DNA of 64,000 bases from contig JAMPIQ010000001.1 in the NCBI GenBank assembly GCA_024699855.1, forward strand, positions 13,392,001-13,456,000. Direction: 5' to 3'. The position numbers were made by a program, and so were the translations under genes. A model generated the notes under the pieces. It was not told the DNA's origin and ran no database searches. It saw only the letters and a program-made list of their open reading frames with translations. Each line of letters opens with the position of its first letter. Positions within the stretch are counted from its first letter, which is position 1. The DNA is from Aphelenchoides besseyi. Its lineage: Eukaryota; Nematoda; Chromadorea; Rhabditida; Aphelenchoididae. Of the stretch, positions 57,901 through 64,000 are shown piece after piece.

Positions 57901-59537
57901 ATTATTTAGTGGACTGGAAATAACGAAGCCTTCCTTACGCAATTCAAAACTATCATGGATAATGTCTTTAGTAATTTACCGGATACAATTATCAACTCCT
58001 GGTTCAAGGATTATGTCGGAATTATTGCTTTCGACAAAAGTCATGGAGGTCAACGCGTGTCGCAGACGATTACCAAAAACAATCGAGCAGATTTTGAAAC
58101 TGCGATGATAGTATATTGAAGACAACCTTAACTATTATCATGAACTGTCTTTAGAGTGCATTGAGCGAACAATACAAATCTGATACCCAACAACGTTCGA
58201 TCACTCGTGCTCTTCTTGGCCTCTTGGATTCGCCTGATTTCATTCCCGATTCACCGGTTTATATCATAACCGATTCGTCAGTTGCTGATGCTACACAAAT
58301 GAACGAAGCTTTACTGAATAGAATTGCAGAAAAACATGCGACCGTAAGTTCAAAAACGACGATTAGAACGAACGTTTTGCTTTAGATTAACGTTATTGCT
58401 CTGAACGATAAAACTATTCCGGGAGGTGCAGATAGTTACAATGATCCGGCGGTGCGTCCGCTCCTCATTTTGCCGTTCAGTACGGGTGGTGGTTTCTATC
58501 AAGTTCCCAATGCCAAAAATTTGGCTGGATTATGGGGTACCCATCTTCTTAACACCTATCGTGGCTACAGCGTTGAACACAATTTCTATTCGCGCTGTAG
58601 CGATCGTGTTGAGTATTTCCAAGTTGGCAGCGAAGATAGCACCTTGATCCTTGATGTCTTTTCACCAGCGGATCAAAATCTGACAATCATCAATCCGGAT
58701 GGAAAGAAGGTTGCCCCCACTAAAGGAGTAAGTCAACTCAATGGAATAAAAACAACTATTCGTTTTGCAGAAAGTCACCAGGAGTGCTACCAACTACCTG
58801 TTCACTCTGTCGGTCAACCAGCCCGGTGTTTGGCGCGTGGCAATCAATCATAAAGTGAAACCAACGTTCTGCTCCGTTTCAATTCGTGTGAATCGTGGAG
58901 GCGATATACCACAAGTCGCTTTCAATACCAATGTCGAAAGAGACAAGGGTCATCACAGTAATAGTGCTCAATATGCGCCAATTGTTGGACGTGAGTTTTC
59001 TTCTTATCACATGGTTATTTCATTTTCCTTTAGTTGGTCAAAATTCAATCATTGCATCTTCGACTACTGACTATCTTGGATGGGTTAACGTTTACGACAA
59101 AGATACCACCGAATTGGTCTTTGCATCGGCATTGGTTCCGCGTCAAGATTGTAACTGGAACTACGTTAGTGTTGAGTATGTATTTTCTTCTGAAACAAAA
59201 ATTGAATCCAACTTTTTAGCTTGTTCACGTGTACGAACGAATACCATACGGTTGGTCTTGAAGGTTACGATGCGAATGGTCATCCGTTCCGCCGTCTATA
59301 CAAAACGCATTGTAAAGATTTCAATAAAATGACCGGAAGTAAGTTCTGATGAAGAGCTCAAATCGAGTAATCGAATTAACGCGAATGTTTTCGATCTCTC
59401 AACTTCATTAGTTCCCGCTTTTACTTTTCTTTTCAGTTACATCGACATGGCGAATGGAAGAAGCGTTGGCTGAAGCCGAACGCGATGCGAAAGCCTACGT
59501 TGAACTCATCGAAGAGCGTGTTGTTTCGTTAGAGTAG
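51957..59537 (+). CDS. Large secreted EGF / VWA / C-type-lectin mosaic protein (IRG-7-like)
   Basis: Over 20 small exons read as one frame from a signal peptide (MRIAVLFAILLGSSIASRA) to LIEERVVSLE. Order: propeptide with a KR site; EGF-like CPAGWTGQFCES; beta-rich domain (DHTAGTVIEFQ); EGF pair (CENGGSLVKQG, GPHYTGTVCETKVC); a VWA-like region (ALAFVVRARKNDD); a beta-rich domain; EGF (GGVKYKGKCQ, GGWTGKTCQ); a helical region; a C-type lectin domain (CNEGWNQLGKYCL, GWIGLNNKRTGTWEWDEG, CSIRHDFICA); a beta domain; two EGFs (CPPNWRGKDC, CYPGYAGDNCEL); a VWA domain (FGLIVDGSWTGNNEAFLTQF, SPVYIITDSS); a final beta domain and a helical tail. The architecture resembles C. elegans IRG-7 and relatives, extracellular proteins linked to the intestinal pathogen response. 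AATAAA follows at about 59546. Confidence 0.82.
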
Positions 59538-59774
59538 AAAGGGAAATAAACTTCGAACAGTTTTCTTGTTCTCTAAACATGTTAAGAGCCGTCAAATAAA
59601 TTTTTGTTTTTTGAACTCAAAGGTCCGAAGTTCGAGCTTATCAATTGCAGACATTTTACTTCACACTAACAAACTACAGAAATTGAAATCAGGAACGTAA
59701 CCGAAGAAAAGTGATGAACGAATGTACAAAACCCAATGGAAATCGTGCACTTGGAGAACAATCGATCACTCGAG

Positions 59775-60700
59775 TTACAAGCGAATTGTCCGCTTCAACA
59801 AGAAGTTCGGAAGTGGTGGTGGTGCTAAAACATAATCGAACATTACAAACCACTTCAACCTGAACATACGTGGTGGCAACGATTTCTTGTTCTTAACTGG
59901 TGATGGAACGTTGTCGTCGTAGTCGGGCTCCGGAACTTCTGGTTCTTCGGGAATTGATTCGTAACTGAAGTTCATTGGCTAAAAGCCAAAATTGCGTCTT
60001 ATGGTGTGACGTCGTCAACTCACTTGATGAAATTTTGCGTTAGTCGATGAAATCACATTGGCGTTCGCATCGACCCGAGGCGGTGGTGTTGGTGGCAAAG
60101 TCGAAGCTACTGACTGATCATCCGACGATTCCGAACCGTAGGAATCGGTGGACGGAAACTCAGTCGGCGGCGTCCAAAAGTCCGCAGTCGGCAAAGTTGG
60201 TCGTCGTGGACCCGACGGTTTGATTGCAACCCCGTACTTGTGTCCCTCGTTTCGAATGCTCTCAAACAAACTCAATAGTTACGGCGTGATCTTCGAACTT
60301 ACCTTGTAGAATCCTCGACGACCGACCGTCGGTACAAAGGTCATTCCATTGCATTTGGGCCGTGGAATCTCCATTGGCAGAATCTCAAAACTGAGCAACG
60401 CTTCTCGCAACGTTTTCGTCATGACCGTTGATTTGAATTCGTTCCTGTTGAAAAAGCGAATCAATTGCAATCAAACACGTGAATACGAAGACAACGATCG
60501 ACGCGTCTTAACATCCGATTAGCCGCTTTGGGAAACAAACACAACAAATCGTCCAGAGTTTCCGTCGACTCCAACCCATTTCGAATGTTTGTTTGCGCGT
60601 CATCACGTTGATAAACAGAAAAAAGTTGCCACTTCTCCCGAATTGCGAGTTCCAAACGTTTTCGGTCCGAAATAACTTTTATCTTCGAATTCCGTTTTCA
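59775..60700 (-). CDS. Proline-rich cytoplasmic protein, 5' end unresolved
   Basis: Minus strand. Exon 1 as seen reads IKVISDRKRLELAIREKWQ, then RDDAQTNIRNGLESTETLDD, and is open upstream to about 60700 without an ATG. Joins: RIHV/NEFKSTVMTK, RRGFYK/SIRNEGHK, KFHQ/PMNFSYES and a last intron (gtatgt...ttttag) that restores a run of six prolines, PPPPPPLPNFLLKRTIRL; stop at 59775. An N-terminal alpha/beta region of about 100 residues is followed by a Ser/Pro/Thr-rich, acidic linker with PPTPPPRV. Poly-Pro plus basic end suggests SH3, WW or profilin binding; the family is not recognised. It runs tail-to-tail with the mosaic gene. Confidence 0.55.
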
Positions 60701-63685
60701 GTCATCACGCAAAAACGGCGCATGTTTCTTCTGCTTATTAGTCCGCTTCCTTTCCGGCTGGTTCTCCACGACCACTCGACAACAAACGTCGATTCCCGAC
60801 ATAAGCTCTTGAGCACAATAAGAACGCGGATTCCCATTAATTTGCTGCTCATTAACAAAAAAAGAAGATTGCGAGCGCGGTTTCCAAACCCGAGAGATCC
60901 GCTTGTCGACGTGCGTGTTTTCCGATCGTTTTGATTGGCGTGCTAAAACGTTTTTTTCCGGTTGATTAAAAGCGACGGCACGTCGAAGAGATCGAGATCG
61001 TGAGTTGTTGAGCGAAAGTGGAATTCTGATCAAATTGAAACCATAAAAACATCACGATCGACCATTAAACCTCATGATCTGATTCGGTTTGCAGCCAAAC
61101 ATCGAAATCACACCCTTCTGGTATTCAAGTTTTGATGACAACGCACAAGAGAGAACCCCGTGAAAAGCGACGTTGTTTTTTGGCCTCGAACGCGAACTTT
61201 ATACCGACAATGATAAGAAAGAAACGGCAAGAGCATACTTATTAATTACTCTCTGCATCGCTTTCCATCGACTAATCCCCTACTTTTGGTCGAACAAAAG
61301 AGGCGGCAATTTGCGTTTATTCGCAGACGTTTTTTCGACGTCCGTATGGTCATTGTGACCAGAAAAAAAAGCAAAAGTTATGCAAAAACAGTGAAACGCA
61401 AATCCACGCGTCTGTTGATAATTAGCGCCACCAATTTCGCGGATTCCGATTCGCCGACCTTCCGTCTTGTTTCTTATGTGTTAGCTCACCACGTTCACTG
61501 GAGCGGAAACGTGAATCCGAAAGGGCGTTGGGATCGATTTCCTTTCACACTCCGCGAATTGATCTCTTCCACGGAGTCAAATGTCAGTTCGTGTAATCAG
61601 CGCGAAGAAGCCGGCGAACTCGAAGCCGATCGGCTGTTCGACTTTTTGGCCCTTCGGATGAGAACTACAAATAAAAAATCACTTCAATCGGGTTTTTGAT
61701 TGCGACATTTCGAGTTTAATTGCAATCGACAGCGAACAATCCGCTGTTTTGATTGATCTTCCAACAAGTGGATTTTGATATGATTCGCTTGTTTACATCG
61801 CAACTCGTCTAGCAAACCATTAGCATCGTCGTCCGTTCGCTTATCAAAACGGCGGCAATCCAATTAGCCAGAGCAAATTCTGGGAGCGCCGTCTAAACAA
61901 ACGATCGACAGAGTGAATGGGCGTTATCGTAAAAGATTAATGCTCTTCGTGCTGCAACAATACGATCGTCGGGAATTGAACGAAAGATCGGAAGCAAATT
62001 GGCGTCATTTCGACGCTCCAATTCCCCACCAACAAAGTCGGCAGGTTGAGTGCGCGGGAAGAGTAAAAGTCGTTTTGGAAGTCGGTTAATCTCCGTCGAA
62101 CAAAAATGACTGCGTAAAAGAAATGCGCATCGAATTCATAATCAGATCGAATTTCGTGCGCAATCGAAACCGTAACGACGCAAATGCAAATCCGATTCAA
62201 CGTCGAAGCGTCCTGATCGCGTTTTTTTCTATTAAAAAAATTTGTGCGCCAACAATCTCAAGATCGCACTCAACGAAACGTCGAAGCGGACGTGTTCTGT
62301 GAGGTCCTCAAACGACCTTCGACTTTTTGTTTTCGGCAAAAAACGTCGCTCGCGGTCCTCTGCGCAGCTCACAAGTGGAAAACAAATAAAAATCATCAGC
62401 TTTCGAATTTCTACGAAATCAAGAACCTCAGCCTACGGGTCAACAAAACCGATCAAACGCGAGTGACCACTCGAAGCGATGATTCCCGATCTTTTTTTGG
62501 GAAACCAACTTCGACCCCACCGGTCCCTTGAGGGTCGATTGCTGTGGAGACGCGACGATTGAAAGTAAACAAAAAACGCTGAGACGATTGAGATGAAATT
62601 TCCCGAATCCGTTGGTCCATCTGCTCGCTTCGCAAATGAAGTCGTGGGTTGACGAACTCGTTCTTCTTTCCGACTACCGTTCGAACTGGAAAATTCGGTG
62701 GGTTGCCGTTTGGAGGAGAACCGGATCGGGCGGTCAAAAACAATCCGATTGGTGGCGAAATGAGCTGACAATTGATCACGAAGGAAGATTAGTTGGTGAT
62801 CACGCAAATAGGAGGAATTACGGTCGCGTGCGTTAATTGCACACTCCAAATTACCCGATGGGACGTTCGAGTGGTCAATAAACGAGCTGAGAAGGCAAAT
62901 TAACTCAGAAGAAACTTTGAGTTTATATTCAAATCTCTTCGTCAGAACATGTTTCCGAGTCGGAAGTCACTTCCCGAGCTCCGTTGAGGTAATTAAAAGT
63001 CTCACGAAACGATTCGAAATGTTCGCACACCCCGACGGCACTTTTAATTTGCTGGAACTCGTTGAGGTTCGTGAGTTTACAGCAGCAGATCGACTCGAAA
63101 GCGGCAAATTTCTTTGATCTTCACCACATTGAAAAGGCAGGTGTCAATGAAAGAGCTCGCTAATGAGTTAACAGTTGGCATTCCATCAACAAATTCGATG
63201 TGAAGGAGAAGGCGGCAGCTGTTAATTGTGCTCATGAAAACGGAAACGAAACTTAAACCCAAAAACTGACCGTTGAAATCAACACAGCGGGTGCCAAAGG
63301 TCATTGCGCTTAGAAGTCACCAACAAACCGACGGCGCGTGTGAATTCGTCGACAATCGACCTCGAGGTCAAAAACGAAGAATAAGCGGCTAGAGATCCAA
63401 CAGCGACAAGAAATTTGCGTCTAATTAGAAAACAGCGTTGGTGTTCGAATTTAAGGTGACGGTCACATTAGCAGCAGAACTCGATTTATTACAGAAACTA
63501 CAGAGCAGTTCACAAGTTGACATCATTTCACCAGAAGTCTTACAATTATGACAGTGGACTTATTCCTCGAGCTATGAGTTTATGATCAAGGGCTTTGAAA
63601 GTAAGAAAATGAGTAGAGAAACGGGATTAGGAGTTAATTTGATTGCAAATGGGCGGAGCTTCTTTGTGTGACTTTAGTTCAGACA
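60701..63685. other. Gene-free 3 kb, stop-poor on both strands
   Basis: Like 25.5-28.8 kb, it is rich in TTCG/CGAA and has overlapping long frames on both strands (for example 62433-62849 minus) with no splice logic or recognisable product. It could contain upstream exons or the promoter of the proline-rich gene, and the 3' UTR of the filament gene at its right end. Confidence 0.45.
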
Positions 63686-64000
63686 TTACACAACTTTTTG
63701 AATGTACGTAGCTCTTTCCTGAAACAAAAGAAAGAAAATTGAACAGAAAAGAACCTCGAACCTCGCCGTCTTTGTTCGTCAAAATCGTGCGAGCATTCAA
63801 ACCAACACCGAACGAAATGATGGAGTCGTCGACCAACTGATCGGGAGGCAAATTCGCTCCACAACCTCGAGCGTAAATTCGCACTTGTTTCCCGGCTTTC
63901 AAAACAAACTTTTTCGGAAACGTGAAAGTAACTTCCGGATTGCCAGTGACTTGTCGTTTCAGACGCCATTCGCTCAGCTTCTCATCTTTAGCTCGATGAG
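63686..64000 (-). CDS. Cytoplasmic intermediate filament protein, lamin-tail C terminus (partial)
   Basis: Runs off the right edge of the window. Exon from the edge to 63762, intron 63719-63761 (gttcga...tttcag), last exon 63718-63686 with the stop. The sequence KLSEWRLKRQVTGNPEV, then FTFPKKFVLKAGKQVRIYAR, PPDQLVDDSIISFGVG and TNKDGEERATYIQKVV is an immunoglobulin-fold lamin tail domain. Nematode cytoplasmic intermediate filaments of the IFA/IFB type keep this domain, with a characteristic A-R-G...PP motif and RA(T/S)xxQ ending, and lack a CaaX box as here. Nuclear lamin is therefore less likely. The rod domain should lie to the right. Confidence 0.85.

Noticed and set aside
62433..62849. 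138-residue minus-strand frame
   Set aside because: Lies in a stop-poor block with equally long frames on the other strand; no splice or domain support.

Overview
The window is nuclear DNA from a nematode. Genes are compact and split by many short introns (about 35-60 bp), with GT donors and acceptors ending TTTCAG or, very often, TTTTAG/GTTTAG. The families fit a rhabditid-like worm: an ET-module protein, a ShKT protein, a major-sperm-protein domain, RIC-3, Sre/Srab-type chemoreceptors, a KFIRFamide neuropeptide precursor, a cytoplasmic intermediate filament with a lamin tail, and a large EGF/VWA/C-type-lectin mosaic. I cannot name the species. No CRISPR array, rRNA or intact tRNA was seen.

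Layout. 0.4-1.9 kb: a 1509-bp Tc1/mariner element with 187-bp terminal inverted repeats and a TA duplication. 2.7-9.4 kb: small secreted or membrane genes, including an ET-module protein and a ShKT protein. 9.8-14.6 kb: ric-3 (minus) diverging from cdgs-1 (plus), followed by a one-TM protein. 16.3-20.2 kb: a Ser-rich small protein, an MSP-like protein head-to-head with a truncated, frame-disrupted CK1/TTBK-like kinase, then an ALDH3-type aldehyde dehydrogenase. 20.9-25.4 kb: chemoreceptors. One carries an antisense gene for a mariner-type HTH domain inside an intron; next come a large inverted repeat with a tRNA-like core and a decayed receptor copy. 28.8-31.0 kb: a three-finger C2H2 transcription factor behind about 3.4 kb without genes.

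31.4-40.1 kb: one minus-strand and two tandem plus-strand chemoreceptors, a secreted protein and a GNAT acetyltransferase. 42.6-43.5 kb: an flp-5-like neuropeptide gene. 44.5-47.1 kb: a Cys-loop channel subunit. 49.4-51.4 kb: an unassigned multipass membrane protein. 52.0-59.5 kb: the EGF/VWA/lectin mosaic gene. 59.8-60.7 kb: a proline-rich cytoplasmic protein. At the right edge is the C terminus of an intermediate filament protein.

These are mostly independent genes, not a pathway. Themes: chemosensation (five receptors plus a relic), synapse (RIC-3 chaperone, Cys-loop channel, neuropeptide), probable sperm expression (MSP and kinase sharing a promoter region) and secreted host-defence-type proteins. 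Exon boundaries were read by eye from splice signals and reading-frame continuity. Most should be right to within a base, but first exons are the least secure.
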